NCBI RefSeq assembly: GCF_014205165.1
Contig: NZ_JACHMZ010000001.1
Coordinates: 1,834,001-1,898,000, forward strand
DNA: 64,000 nucleotides
Reading direction: 5' to 3'
From: Micromonospora carbonacea
GTDB lineage: Bacteria > Actinomycetota > Actinomycetes > Mycobacteriales > Micromonosporaceae
Part shown: piece after piece, positions 19,375 to 30,014 of the stretch
Layout of the letters: every line of letters starts with the position of its first letter
Position numbering within the stretch: the first letter of the stretch is position 1
Made by a program: the position numbers and the translations under genes
The notes under the pieces: model-generated
The model's database searches: none
What the model was told of the DNA's origin: nothing
What the model saw: only the letters and a program-made list of their open reading frames with translations

Positions 19375-21564
19375 ATGCCGCCACCCCGGTCGCCGCTGTC
19401 GCGGCTGTTCACCGTGCTGCTCGCCGGACTGCTCGCCGGCCTCGCGCTGGCCGCCGCCGCGCTGCCGGCCAACCTGCTGCTCGGCTACGCCGCCACGTCG
19501 GCCGTCGGGTCCTACGCGGCACTGCCCGAGGCGCTGCGCACCCCGACCACCCCGCAGCGGTCGTACCTGTACGCCAACGACGGCAAGACGCTGATCACCA
19601 CGTTCTACGACGTCAACCGCACCGACGTGCCGCTGGCCGAGATCGCCCCGGTGATGCGCGAGGCCATCGTCGCCGCCGAGGACCGGCGCTTCTACTCCCA
19701 CGGCGGCACCGACCTGCGCGGCATCGCCCGCGCCCTGGTCGCCAACGTCACCGGCGGCGGCACCGAGCAGGGCGGCTCCACGCTGACCATGCAGTACGTG
19801 CGCAACGTGCTCAAGACCGACCCGGACCGCACCGCCGAGGAGCGGGCCGCGGCCACCGAGCAGACCGTCGGGCGCAAGCTCCAGGAGATCCGGTACGCCA
19901 CGGCGCTGGAGCAGCGGCTCAGCAAGGACGAGATCCTCAACCGCTACCTCAACATCGCCTACTTCGGCTCCGGCGCGTACGGCATCGCGGCGGCCAGCCA
20001 GCGCTACTTCGCCAAGTCCCCGGCCGAGCTGACCCTGCCCGAGGCGGCCCTGCTCGCCGGCCTGGTGCAGTCGCCCGACGCGTACAGCCCGATCGACGGC
20101 GACGCCGACGCGGCCCTGTCCCGGCGGGCGTACGTGCTCGACGCGATGGCCGCGACCGGCAAGATCACCGCCGGGCAGGCCGCCGCCGCGCAGGCCGAGG
20201 AGTTGACCCTGCGCCCCACCCAGCAGCCCAACGGCTGCACCGCCGTCGCCGAGGGCCACGACGACTGGGGCTTCTTCTGCGACTACCTGCGCCAGTGGTG
20301 GCTCACCCAGCCCGCGTTCGGCGAGACCGTCGCCGAGCGGGAGCAGGCGCTGCGCCGGGGCGGCTACACCGTCGTCACCTCCCTGGACCCGAAACTCCAG
20401 CAGACCGCGCAGCAGCAGGCCACGGCCGTCTACGGGTACGACGACAAGCGGGCCCTGCCCATCGCGGCCGTGCAGCCCGGCACCGGCCGGGTGCTCGCCA
20501 TGGCCGTCAACCGGCACTACAGCCTCGACGCCAACCCCGACGGGCAGACCAACCACCCCAACACCGTCAACCCGCTGATCTCCGGCGGCGGCAGCGTCGA
20601 CGGGTACCAGGCGGGGTCGACGTTCAAGCTGTTCACCATGCTCGCCGCGCTGGAGAACGGCAGGCAGCTCGCCACCGGCTTCGACGCGCCCAGCCGGCTG
20701 CCCACCCGGTACGCCGCCGAGGGGGAGGCCAGCTGCGGCGGGAAGTGGTGCCCCGCCAACGCCAACCCGCAGTGGATGGACGGCTACCGCACCATGTGGG
20801 ACGGCTTCGGCCGCTCGGTGAACACGTACTTCGTGTGGCTGTCGGAGCAGGTCGGCCCCGCGAAGGTGGTGGAGATGGCCCAGCGCCTCGGCATCACCTT
20901 CCGCGCCGAGGCCGACGCCGCGTTCGCCCGCGACGACGCCGCCGACTGGGGGTCGTTCACCCTCGGCGTGGCCGCCACCACCCCCCTCGACCTCGCCAAC
21001 GCCTACGCCACCGTGGCCGCCGAGGGGACGTACTGCACGCCGTTGCCCGTGGTGTCGGTGACCGCCGCCGACGGCGACCGGGTCGACGTCGGCGAGCCGT
21101 CCTGCCGCCGGGTGCTCGACGCCGACGTGGCCCGCGCGGCCACCGACGCGGCCCGCTGCCCCGTCGGCCAGCAGAGCACCTACGGCCAGTGCGACGGCGG
21201 CACCGCCACCGCCGTGGACACGATCGTCGGGCGTCCCGTCGCCGGCAAGACCGGCAGCTCGGAGCAGGCCGCCACCGAGACGTTCGTCGGCTTCACCCCG
21301 CAGGTCGCCGTCGCCGGCATCGCCGCCAACCCCGACGACCCGGGCGACGCGGTCGGCTCGGCCGTGCAGGCGAAGGTCATCGCCGCGGTGGCCCGGACGA
21401 TCCGCGCCGCCGTGGACGGCCAGCCGGTGCGCGACTTCACCCCGCCCAGCCGCGAGCTGGCCGGCGAGGTGCGCCGCCCCGCCCCGCAGCCGACGCCCAC
21501 GCCCAGCCGGCCGGAGACCCCGTCGCCGGACGTGCTGCGCTGGCTCAACCGCGGCCGCGGCTGA
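19375..21564 (+). CDS. Bifunctional penicillin-binding protein (class A, GT51 plus transpeptidase)
   Basis: The protein has 729 residues. After an N-terminal membrane anchor (about residues 12-35) comes the GT51 glycosyltransferase domain, with the catalytic Glu in AAEDRRFYSHGG and GGSTLTMQYVRN. The transpeptidase domain follows, with SxxK as STFK, SxN as SVN and KTG as KTGSSEQ. The C-terminus is Pro-rich. It polymerises and cross-links peptidoglycan at the outer face of the membrane. Start choice is uncertain: the ATG at 19375 is taken, while a GTG at 19357 would add six residues. The downstream palindrome R3 separates it from the convergent kinase gene. Confidence 0.9.
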   Translation: MPPPRSPLSRLFTVLLAGLLAGLALAAAALPANLLLGYAATSAVGSYAALPEALRTPTTPQRSYLYANDGKTLITTFYDVNRTDVPLAEIAPVMREAIVAAEDRRFYSHGGTDLRGIARALVANVTGGGTEQGGSTLTMQYVRNVLKTDPDRTAEERAAATEQTVGRKLQEIRYATALEQRLSKDEILNRYLNIAYFGSGAYGIAAASQRYFAKSPAELTLPEAALLAGLVQSPDAYSPIDGDADAALSRRAYVLDAMAATGKITAGQAAAAQAEELTLRPTQQPNGCTAVAEGHDDWGFFCDYLRQWWLTQPAFGETVAEREQALRRGGYTVVTSLDPKLQQTAQQQATAVYGYDDKRALPIAAVQPGTGRVLAMAVNRHYSLDANPDGQTNHPNTVNPLISGGGSVDGYQAGSTFKLFTMLAALENGRQLATGFDAPSRLPTRYAAEGEASCGGKWCPANANPQWMDGYRTMWDGFGRSVNTYFVWLSEQVGPAKVVEMAQRLGITFRAEADAAFARDDAADWGSFTLGVAATTPLDLANAYATVAAEGTYCTPLPVVSVTAADGDRVDVGEPSCRRVLDADVARAATDAARCPVGQQSTYGQCDGGTATAVDTIVGRPVAGKTGSSEQAATETFVGFTPQVAVAGIAANPDDPGDAVGSAVQAKVIAAVARTIRAAVDGQPVRDFTPPSRELAGEVRRPAPQPTPTPSRPETPSPDVLRWLNRGRG

Positions 21565-21565
21565 G

Positions 21566-21621
21566 GCGCAAGGAAGGGCCCCTGCTTAACGCATTCGGTA
21601 GAGCAGGGGCCCCTTCTTAAC
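21566..21621 (+). repeat. Intergenic palindrome copy R3, probable bidirectional terminator
   Basis: GAAGGGCCCCTGC (21573-21585) pairs with GCAGGGGCCCCTTC (21603-21616), with the conserved TTAACGCATTCGGTA in the loop. It sits between the convergent penicillin-binding protein and kinase genes and is the best-preserved copy. Confidence 0.82.
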
Positions 21622-21652
21622 AGTCGCCGTGGCGCCGGAGCCGGTGGCTGTG

Positions 21653-22270
21653 TCAGCCCGGCGCGGCCTGTCCGCCGACCAGCGGCGTGACGGCCCGGTC
21701 CAGCGCGGCGGCCACCTCGTCGGGGTCGCCGTCGCCGGGCACCACGACGAACCCGCCGAACTCCGGCAGCGCCCGGTAGGCGGCGTCCAGCGCGCGCAGG
21801 TGCGTCAGCTCCTCGGTGTCGATGCCCCGCGCCAGCACCCGCCGCTGCGCGACCTCCGGCGCGACGGCCAGGAAGCAGACCACCGTCGGCGCGGGGAACA
21901 CCCGGTAGGCCGCGCGCACCGCCCGCCGGCCCCGGTCGCCCCGGGCCCGCATGATCACATGCTGGCAGTACGTCCACCGGTCCAGCACCGCCGTGCGCCC
22001 GGTCGCCCACGACCGGAGCAGGGCGCGGGTCATGGCGGCCGCGCGCACCGTCGCCTCGACGACCGGGTAGAGGGTACGGCCGAACAGCGCCACCCCGTCC
22101 GGCCGCCCGACCGAGCGGGCCAGCCTGTTCCACAGCGGCCGGCCGCCGGCGTTCTCGAAGTACGTGGCCGGGACCCCCCGCGCGGTCAGCCGTCGCGCCA
22201 GCGCCCGCGCCTGGGTGGTCTTGCCCGAGCCGTCGACGCCGACGAGCGCGATCAGCACCGGGCGTCCCAT
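21653..22270 (-). CDS. Thymidylate-kinase-like P-loop protein
   Basis: The protein has 205 residues. The P-loop GVDGSGKTT (about residues 11-19) and DRWTYCQHV, in place of the usual DR[YF] motif, mark the dTMP kinase superfamily. A C-terminal lid region is present. Sequence around the thymidine site diverges from housekeeping dTMP kinases (for example FGRTLYPVVEATVRAA), so it may act on another nucleotide or be a paralogue (inference). The ATG lies 8 nt after a TAGGGT box and lacks a clear Shine-Dalgarno sequence. Confidence 0.75.
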   Translation of the reverse strand: MGRPVLIALVGVDGSGKTTQARALARRLTARGVPATYFENAGGRPLWNRLARSVGRPDGVALFGRTLYPVVEATVRAAAMTRALLRSWATGRTAVLDRWTYCQHVIMRARGDRGRRAVRAAYRVFPAPTVVCFLAVAPEVAQRRVLARGIDTEELTHLRALDAAYRALPEFGGFVVVPGDGDPDEVAAALDRAVTPLVGGQAAPG

Positions 22271-22278
22271 GCCCCGCC

Positions 22279-22284
22279 ACCCTA
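22279..22284 (-). promoter_or_regulatory. -10 box of a probable leaderless promoter (kinase gene)
   Basis: TAGGGT on the minus strand ends 8 nt before the ATG at 22270. Confidence 0.4.
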
Positions 22285-22340
22285 CCCACGGCCCGCCACC
22301 CGCCCCCCGCCCCGCCCGGCGGCCCCGGCCGCCCGGGCGT

Positions 22341-22392
22341 GCAAGAAGGGGACCCTTCTCTACCGGATGCGTTAAGCAGGGGCCCTTCCTTT
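22341..22392 (-). repeat. Intergenic palindrome copy R4, inverted relative to R3
   Basis: AAGAAGGGGACCCTTCTCTA followed by CCGGATGCGTTAAGCAGGGG and CCCTTCCTT is the reverse-complement orientation of R3 with a few changes. It reaches the stop codon of the ThDP-enzyme gene, so it is also that gene's likely terminator. Confidence 0.75.
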
Positions 22393-24239
22393 CACCGCAG
22401 GCGGGGGCGCCAGGTGGAGACGGCGGCGGGCAGGCCGCGCCGGACGATGCCCGCCCGGTCGGGGTCGCGCAGCACCGCCGCCGCCGTCTTGCGCGCCTGC
22501 GCGGCGGTGAAGTGCGGCGGCAGCATCAGCTCGGCCGGGTCCACCATCGCGTTGATCACCGTCGGGCGGTCGGCGGCCAGGGCGCGCCGCCAGGCGTCCG
22601 GCACCTGGTCGGGGGAGTCGACCAGGATGCCGTGCAGGCCGAGCACCTCCGCCCACCGGTGGTACGCCACGTCGGGCAGGTCCTGGCTGGCCGGGAACAT
22701 CGGGGTGCCCTCGCCGGAGCGCTGCTCCCAGCTCACGAACGCGAGGTCCCGGTTGTTGAGCACCAGCACCACGAACCGGGGGTCCGGCCAGCCCCGCCAG
22801 TGCTTCGCCACGGTGATCAGCTCGTTGACGCCGTTCATCTGCATCGCCCCGTCGCCGAGCAGGGCGACCAGCGGCCGGTCCGGGTGGGCGAGCTTCGCGG
22901 CGATCCCGTACGGCATGGCCCCGCCCATCGACAGCAGGGTGCCCGAGAGGCTGGCCAGCATCCCGGGGCGCAGCCGCAGGTGCCGGGCGTACCAGGCGGT
23001 GCAGGTGCCGCAGTCCACCGCGAGCATGACGTCACCGGGGAGCTGGTCGTCCAGCGCCGCGAACAGCGCCTGCGGGTTCACCGGGTCGGCGGCCTGGCCG
23101 GCGATCTCCCGCTGGGCGCGGTGCCAGCCGGCGGTGGCGTCGGCGATGCGCTGCCGCCAGGCGGTCGGGGCGGCGCCGGGGCCCAGCTCGCGCAGCAGCG
23201 CCCGCAGGGTGGGGCCGGCGTCGCCGGTGAGGTTGACCTCGGTGGGGTAGCGCAGCCCGAGCCGGCTGCCGTCGACGTCGATCTGCACGCCCCGGGCCTG
23301 CCCCTGCGGCGGGTAGAACTCCGAGTACGGCATGTTGCTGCCGACGATCAGCAGCCGGTCGCAGTCGCGCATGAGCTGCCAGCTCGGCCGGGTGCCGAGC
23401 AGCCCGATCGCGCCGGTGACCCACGGCTCGCGGTGGTCCACGGCGGTGAAGCCGAGCAGGGCGGTGGCCACCCCCGCGCCGAGTCGGTCGGCGACCTGCC
23501 GCACCTCGGCCTCCGCGCCCAGGGCGCCCTGACCGACCAGCATCGCCACCCGCTCGCCGCCGCGCAGCACCTCCGCCGCCCGGCGCACGTCCGTCTCCGG
23601 CGGCACGGTCGTGGCGCTGCTCGGCACGGCGGAGGTGTGGTAGTAGCCGTGCGCGTGCGGCGGGTCCGGCACGGCCGGCTCGTCCTGCACGTCGGAGGGG
23701 AGCACCAGCGCGGTGACCGTGCGCCGGGCCAGCGCCGTCCGGCAGGCCCGGTCCACCAGGTGCCGCACCTGGGACGGGTCGTCGAGCTGGGCCAGGAACG
23801 CCGAGGCGACGTCCTTGTAGAGGGCGAGCAGGTCGACCTCCTGGTAGTAGCCGCCGCCCTCGGCGGTCAGCGCGGTGTGCCCCACCAGGGCCACCACCGG
23901 CTGATGGTCGAGCTTCGCGTCGTACAGGCCGTTGAGCAGGTGGATCGCGCCGGGCCCGCTGGTGGCCAGGGCGCAGCCGAGCGGCCCGCCGCCGTACTTG
24001 ACGTGCGCCGACGCGGCGAAGCCGGCGGTCTCCTCGTGGCGCACCTGGACGAACTCCGCCCGGTCGCCGGCGCGTTGCAGCGCCGAGGTCATGCCGTTGA
24101 CGCCGTCGCCGGGGTAGCCGAAGTAGCGGCGCACGCCCCACTGGGCCAGCCGGGCCACGATGTGGTCGGCGACGGTGGCGTTCCTGGGCAGCCCGCCGTG
24201 CCCGTCCGGTGCCGGCTCGCCGGCCTGGTTCGCACCCAT
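22392..24239 (-). CDS. Thiamine-diphosphate enzyme, pyruvate-oxidase / acetolactate-synthase-like
   Basis: The protein has 615 residues. The catalytic Glu is in VRHEETAGF (N-terminal PYR domain), and the ThDP-Mg motif is LLGDGAMQM with a later LNN (C-terminal PP domain). The central domain is of the Rossmann/FAD type (about residues 215-340). The full three-domain plan and SGPGAIHLLNGLYDAK fit pyruvate oxidase/dehydrogenase (PoxB-like) better than biosynthetic acetolactate synthase, and no small subunit is adjacent. It may decarboxylate pyruvate to acetate or acetyl phosphate. The ATG at 24237-24239 follows GGAGGGACCCACGG. A longer upstream frame is only the antisense of the methyltransferase gene. 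Confidence 0.82.
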   Translation of the reverse strand: MGANQAGEPAPDGHGGLPRNATVADHIVARLAQWGVRRYFGYPGDGVNGMTSALQRAGDRAEFVQVRHEETAGFAASAHVKYGGGPLGCALATSGPGAIHLLNGLYDAKLDHQPVVALVGHTALTAEGGGYYQEVDLLALYKDVASAFLAQLDDPSQVRHLVDRACRTALARRTVTALVLPSDVQDEPAVPDPPHAHGYYHTSAVPSSATTVPPETDVRRAAEVLRGGERVAMLVGQGALGAEAEVRQVADRLGAGVATALLGFTAVDHREPWVTGAIGLLGTRPSWQLMRDCDRLLIVGSNMPYSEFYPPQGQARGVQIDVDGSRLGLRYPTEVNLTGDAGPTLRALLRELGPGAAPTAWRQRIADATAGWHRAQREIAGQAADPVNPQALFAALDDQLPGDVMLAVDCGTCTAWYARHLRLRPGMLASLSGTLLSMGGAMPYGIAAKLAHPDRPLVALLGDGAMQMNGVNELITVAKHWRGWPDPRFVVLVLNNRDLAFVSWEQRSGEGTPMFPASQDLPDVAYHRWAEVLGLHGILVDSPDQVPDAWRRALAADRPTVINAMVDPAELMLPPHFTAAQARKTAAAVLRDPDRAGIVRRGLPAAVSTWRPRLR

Positions 24240-24347
24240 CCGTGGGTCCCTCCGGTCGCGTCCGCTGTCCCGGAGCACCGTTCCCCGTCGTACGCCGGGA
24301 AAACGCCGACCGGGCGACCGGCGCTCGGGGCCGGCGGCCCGGTCCGG

Positions 24348-24353
24348 CAGAAT
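24348..24353 (+). promoter_or_regulatory. -10-like box of a probable leaderless promoter (RNA methyltransferase)
   Basis: CAGAAT (TAGAAT-like) lies 6 nt before the ATG at 24360, with no Shine-Dalgarno sequence. Confidence 0.4.
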
Positions 24354-24359
24354 CGCCGG

Positions 24360-25178
24360 ATGCCCGTGCTGCAGATCACCGACCCCGACGACGAGCGGAT
24401 CGCCGACTACCGCGCCCTCACCGACGTGGAGCTGCGCACCCGGTGGGAGCCGCCGCACGGCCTGTTCATCGCCGAGGGGGAGCTGGTGCTGCGCCGGGCG
24501 CTGCGGGCCGGCTATCCGGCCCGGTCGTTCCTGGTGGACGCCAAGCGGGTCGACCAGCTCGCCGACCTCGACACCGGCGACGCCCCGGTCTACGCGGCCA
24601 CCCCGGACGTGCTGGAGAAGGCGACCGGCTTCCACGTGCACCGGGGGGTGCTCGCCTCGTTCCACCGCAGGCCGCTGCCGGACGTCGCCGGGGTGCTCGC
24701 CGCCGCGCGGCGGGTGGCGATCCTGGAGGACGTCAACAACCACACCAACCTCGGCGCGATCTTCCGGGGGGCCGCCGCGCTCGGCGTCGACGCGGTGCTG
24801 CTGTCGCCCACCTGCGCCGATCCGCTCTACCGGCGCAGCGTGCGGGTCAGCATGGGCGAGGTCTTCGCGGTGCCGTACGCGAAGTTCGGGAGCTGGCCGG
24901 ACGGCCTGGACCAGGTGCGCCAGGCGGGCTTCACGGTGCTGGCCCTGACGCCGGCGGTGGACGCGGTGCCGATCCAGCGGGTGACCCCGGCGCAGCGCGC
25001 GCGGGCGGCGCTGCTGCTGGGTGCGGAGGGGCCCGGCCTGACGGCGGCGGCCCAGGCCGCCAGCGACGTGCGGGTGGTCGTCCCGATGCGGCGCGGGGTG
25101 GACTCGTTGAACGTGGCCGCCGCGGCGGCGGTGGCGTTCTGGGAGCTGGGCCGCGACGACCCGCCGTTGCGCGGGTAG
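24360..25178 (+). CDS. SpoU/TrmH-family RNA 2'-O-methyltransferase
   Basis: The protein has 272 residues. An N-terminal substrate-binding region (LFIAEGELVLRRALRAGYP) is followed by the knotted SPOUT domain. SpoU motif 1 is in NNHTNLGAIFRGAAALG, motif 2 in ALLLGAEGPGL and motif 3 in VPMRRGVDSLNVAAAAAV. Such enzymes methylate ribose 2'-OH in tRNA or rRNA using SAM. The N-terminal domain resembles the actinobacterial TsnR-type rRNA enzymes, but the target nucleotide cannot be told. It is divergent from the ThDP enzyme. Confidence 0.87.
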   Translation: MPVLQITDPDDERIADYRALTDVELRTRWEPPHGLFIAEGELVLRRALRAGYPARSFLVDAKRVDQLADLDTGDAPVYAATPDVLEKATGFHVHRGVLASFHRRPLPDVAGVLAAARRVAILEDVNNHTNLGAIFRGAAALGVDAVLLSPTCADPLYRRSVRVSMGEVFAVPYAKFGSWPDGLDQVRQAGFTVLALTPAVDAVPIQRVTPAQRARAALLLGAEGPGLTAAAQAASDVRVVVPMRRGVDSLNVAAAAAVAFWELGRDDPPLRG

Positions 25179-25223
25179 CCGCGGGCGGGGGAGTGACGCC
25201 CGTCGCGTCGGGCGCGTCCGCTT

Positions 25224-26709
<1,486 letters not shown>

Positions 26710-26781
26710 CGGGCCACGGCGGCCCGGCGCCCGAGCCACCCGCGAGGGCGGCGGCCTGTTCAGGATCGGAGTCACGGACGG

Positions 26782-26787
26782 TAGCGT
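26782..26787 (+). promoter_or_regulatory. -10 box of a probable leaderless promoter (PucR gene)
   Basis: TAGCGT lies 7 nt before the GTG at 26795. This favours that start over the GTG at 26786, which would overlap the box. Confidence 0.5.
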
Positions 26788-26794
26788 GTCGCGC

Positions 26795-28567
26795 GTGTTC
26801 CCTACCGTCCGTGAGATCCTCGCGCTCGACCCCATCCGCCACGGCGCGCCCCGCCTGGTGGCCGGGGAGGCCGGGCTGGACCGGCCGGTGCGCTGGGTGC
26901 ACGTGGCGGAGGTGCCCGACATCGCGTCCCTGCTGCGCGGCGGCGAGCTCGTGCTCACCACCGGCATCGGGCTGCCCGGCGAGGACGCCGGGCTGCGCGC
27001 GTTCATCGGCGAGCTGGCCGACGTCGGCGTCTCCGGCCTCGTGGTCGAGCTGGGCCGCCGGTATGTCAGCGGCGTGCCCCGGGTGATGGCCGCCGCCGCG
27101 GCCCGGCGCGGGCTGCCCCTGGTCGAGCTGCGCCGGGCCACCCCGTTCGTGCGGGTCACCGAGGCCGTGCACGCGCTGATCGTCGACGCCCAGCTCACCG
27201 AGCTGCGGGCGACCGAGGAGATCCACCAGCGGTTCACCGAGCTGTCGGTCGAGGGCGCCGGCCCGGCCGAGGTGGTCCGGCAGGCCGCCGAGCTGTCCGG
27301 CTGCCCGGTGGTGCTGGAGAACCTGTCGCGGCAGGTGCTCGCCTACGACCCGGCGGGGCAGAGCGCCGAGCTGCTGCTGGACGGCTGGGAGCAGCACTCC
27401 CGGCGGATCAGCCCGCCGGGGCGGACCGCGTACGACACCGACCGGGGCTGGCTGGTCACCACCGTCGGGGCCCGGGGGCAGGACTGGGGCCGGCTGCTGC
27501 TGCGCTGGCCGGGCGGCGGCGAGCTGGCCGCCCCCGCGCCGCTGCCCGACCCGGCGGCGGAGCCCGCCGACGTCGCGCCACGGATGGTCACCCCGCCGAC
27601 GCGGCTGACGATCCTCGTCGAGCGGGCCGCCTCCACGCTCGCGCTGGGGCGGCTGATCCGGCGCGACGCCGAGGGGCTGGAGCGGCAGATCCACCGTACG
27701 CTGCTCACCGCCCTGCTGGACCACTCCCGCCCGGTGGACGAGGTGGCCCTGCGCGCCCGGGCCCTGGGGGTGGTGCTGGACCGCCGGCACCTGGTCGGCG
27801 TGGTGGTGCGCTGGCGCACCGACGACCCGGCCGCCGACGGGGCCCCGCCGGAGGAGCCCGGCCCGGCGGACCCGGAGGCGGGGCCGGCCCGGCTGCGCGA
27901 CCTGTCCGAGGCGGTCGGGCAGGCCCTGCGCGAGGCGAAGCTGACGGGGCTGAGCAGCGCCGTCGACGACCAGGCCGTCGGGGTGCTGCTCGCCCTGTCC
28001 GACCCGGCGGCCGAGGACCGGGCGCTGGCCGCGTTCGCCGCCGCGCTGCGCCGCAACCGGGTCGACGCCGCCGGGTCGAGGGCCGCCGAGCCCGCCCCGG
28101 CGCGGGCCACCGGGGCGGGCACGGTGATCGTCGCCGCCGGCTCCGGGGTGGGCAGCCTCCGGGAGGCGCGCCGTTCGCTGGTGGAGGCGCGGCAGGTCGC
28201 CGACGCGGCCCGCCGGGACCGCCGGGACCTGCCGGTCTTCCGGCTGCCGCACGTCGGGCTGGCCGGCCTGCTGCACCTGCTGCGCGACGAGCCGCGCCTC
28301 CAGACGTTCGTCGAGCGCGAGCTGGGCGCCCTGCTGGCGTACGACGCCCGGCACCCCCGCGAGCAGCTGCTGGGCACCCTGCGGGCCTACCTGGAGCAGG
28401 GGCGCAACAAGTCGGCGGCGGCCGCCGCCGCGCACCTGTCCCGGCCGGCGTTCTACGAGCGGCTGGCCCGCATCGCCCGGATCCTCGACGCCGACCTCGA
28501 CTCGGTGGAGGCGTGCCTGTCGCTGCACGTGGCCCTGCTGGCCCTGGACGCCGTCCGCACCCCCTGA
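26795..28567 (+). CDS. PucR-family transcriptional regulator
   Basis: The protein has 590 residues. The PucR N-terminal domain (about residues 1-125: FPTVREILALDP, VHVAEVPDIASLLRGGELVL) is followed by a GGDEF-like/CdaR middle domain. The C-terminal PucR helix-turn-helix is LGTLRAYLEQGRNKSAAAAAAHLSRP (quoted in part) and ARILDADLDSVEACLSLHVAL. This class often controls purine, amino-acid or nitrogen-compound catabolism and senses a small ligand in the N-terminal domain. No catabolic gene is adjacent; the class III aminotransferase operon lies 8 kb away. The start at 26795 is preferred because of the leaderless promoter. It converges on murL across a hairpin. Confidence 0.88.
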   Translation: MFPTVREILALDPIRHGAPRLVAGEAGLDRPVRWVHVAEVPDIASLLRGGELVLTTGIGLPGEDAGLRAFIGELADVGVSGLVVELGRRYVSGVPRVMAAAAARRGLPLVELRRATPFVRVTEAVHALIVDAQLTELRATEEIHQRFTELSVEGAGPAEVVRQAAELSGCPVVLENLSRQVLAYDPAGQSAELLLDGWEQHSRRISPPGRTAYDTDRGWLVTTVGARGQDWGRLLLRWPGGGELAAPAPLPDPAAEPADVAPRMVTPPTRLTILVERAASTLALGRLIRRDAEGLERQIHRTLLTALLDHSRPVDEVALRARALGVVLDRRHLVGVVVRWRTDDPAADGAPPEEPGPADPEAGPARLRDLSEAVGQALREAKLTGLSSAVDDQAVGVLLALSDPAAEDRALAAFAAALRRNRVDAAGSRAAEPAPARATGAGTVIVAAGSGVGSLREARRSLVEARQVADAARRDRRDLPVFRLPHVGLAGLLHLLRDEPRLQTFVERELGALLAYDARHPREQLLGTLRAYLEQGRNKSAAAAAAHLSRPAFYERLARIARILDADLDSVEACLSLHVALLALDAVRTP

Positions 28568-28584
28568 GCCGCCGCCCGGCTCAG
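28564..28584. terminator. Bidirectional terminator between pucR and murL
   Basis: CTGAGCCG (28564-28571), a 5-nt loop and CGGCTCAG (28577-28584) make a perfect 8-bp stem. Both facing stop codons lie inside the arms. Confidence 0.55.
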
Positions 28585-29927
28585 CCGGGCGAGAGGGCCT
28601 TCGCGTAGGCGGGCGGGACGAAGTGCGGGCCGCCGGGGGTGAAGACGTCCGAGGCGGCCGCCGCCGACCAGGCCGTCTCCGGCACCGCGTCGACCAGGGC
28701 GCGCACGACCGGCGCGTCGCGCCACTGCTCCTGCTCGGCGAGGATGCTCAACGCCACCACCGACTCCTCGACCTCGCCGACGCACTCGAACGGCTTGTGC
28801 CCGTCCACGCCGAGCAGCTCCCGGTAGCCGGGGAGCTGGGACCCGTCGGCCAGCAGGTCGCCGCCGAAGATCCGCACGACCCGCTCGCGCGGCATGAACG
28901 GGGCCATGGCCAGGAAGACGAACCGGCACTTCGGGCAGTCGCGGCACCAGCGCTCGCTCGCGTCGCGCAGCTTGAACGCGGCGTTGCAGCTCGTCACCAC
29001 GTCGTCGTACCTGTCGATCTCGGCGAAGAGCCGGGCGATGTGCAGCTCGGACAGCGGGCGCAGCAGCGAGAAGTACGGCTCGGTGAGCCCGGCGTGCTCG
29101 GCCAGCGCCGCCCGCAGCAGCCCCTCGGCCTCCACGCCCTTGGACCACTGGTGGTTGATCTCGTGGCCGTTCCAGACCAGGTTCGGGTCGGACGCGGACC
29201 GCTCGTTGGACATCACCACCGGGCCGAGCCCGCCCAGCACGGCCGTGGCGACCGCGATCAGCGAGTTGATGGCGGTGACCGGGATGTGCCCGTTGCGGGC
29301 CCCGGCGGCGTTGAGGTCGAACAGCACCGGGTCGATGCGCCGCCGGGCCGCGAGGGCGGCCAGCCCGGACGCCTCGTTGACCGCGACGATGACGTGGTTC
29401 GGGTTGACCGAGAACGGCACCGGGTCGAGGCCGGCGCGGCGCAGCGCCTCCAGGCTGACGATGGAGTCCTTGCCGCCGCCGACGGCCGACAGGGGGCGCA
29501 GGTCGGAGTTGTCGTACGCGCGCGCGGGCGGCACCGAGCCCGCCGGGACCTCGGGGACCAGCTCCAGCACGTGCGGGAGCTGGTTGCGGTAGGCGTACTC
29601 GGCGAGGCCCTTGGTGTAGACGGCCGTGACCAGCGCGGCGGCGGCCCCGCCCAGCGGCGTCGGCAGCACCAGCCGGCGGGGCGCGGCGGTCTTGTAGTAG
29701 CTGACGCCGGCGACCACGTGCAGCAGCTCCAGGACCCGGCCGAGGGTGGCCACCGTGGCGTCGGAGGGCGGCTGCGCGGGCAGCGGGAGGGTGATCGCCT
29801 CGGTGAACCGCTGCTCGCCGCCGGGGCCGGTGAGGGCGTAGTCGAACAACGCCTCGCCGGTGGCGAGGTCGATCGAGTAGGACGGGAAGGTGAAGGCGTC
29901 CATCCGCCGGAGCTGCTCGTTGGGCAC
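28581..29927 (-). CDS. murL: UDP-MurNAc-L-Ala-L-Glu epimerase MurL
   Basis: The protein has 448 residues. Near residue 155 lies a PP-loop-like GGGKDSIVSLE (compare SGGxDS), which fits the ATP-dependent, AMP-forming epimerisation known for MurL. A later CRDCPKCRFVF forms a Cys cluster. In Xanthomonas, MurL inverts the terminal L-Glu of UDP-MurNAc-L-Ala-L-Glu to D-Glu after MurD2 adds L-Glu. The divergent neighbour here is a MurD-type ligase, the same partnership. It acts in the cytoplasm in peptidoglycan precursor synthesis. The GTG at 29925-29927 has no Shine-Dalgarno sequence but a TAGTAT box 5 nt upstream; an internal ATG at 29902-29904 is possible. Confidence 0.85.
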   Translation of the reverse strand: MPNEQLRRMDAFTFPSYSIDLATGEALFDYALTGPGGEQRFTEAITLPLPAQPPSDATVATLGRVLELLHVVAGVSYYKTAAPRRLVLPTPLGGAAAALVTAVYTKGLAEYAYRNQLPHVLELVPEVPAGSVPPARAYDNSDLRPLSAVGGGKDSIVSLEALRRAGLDPVPFSVNPNHVIVAVNEASGLAALAARRRIDPVLFDLNAAGARNGHIPVTAINSLIAVATAVLGGLGPVVMSNERSASDPNLVWNGHEINHQWSKGVEAEGLLRAALAEHAGLTEPYFSLLRPLSELHIARLFAEIDRYDDVVTSCNAAFKLRDASERWCRDCPKCRFVFLAMAPFMPRERVVRIFGGDLLADGSQLPGYRELLGVDGHKPFECVGEVEESVVALSILAEQEQWRDAPVVRALVDAVPETAWSAAAASDVFTPGGPHFVPPAYAKALSPG

Positions 29928-29932
29928 ACGCC

Positions 29933-29938
29933 ATACTA
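29933..29938 (-). promoter_or_regulatory. -10 box of a probable leaderless promoter (murL)
   Basis: TAGTAT on the minus strand ends 5 nt before the GTG at 29927. Confidence 0.5.
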
Positions 29939-30014
29939 GGCCCTGGTTCGTCCGGCCGTGCCCGGCTGCGGGCGACCGGCCCGCCGACGTGCCCCACCGT
30001 GGAGGAGATCACCC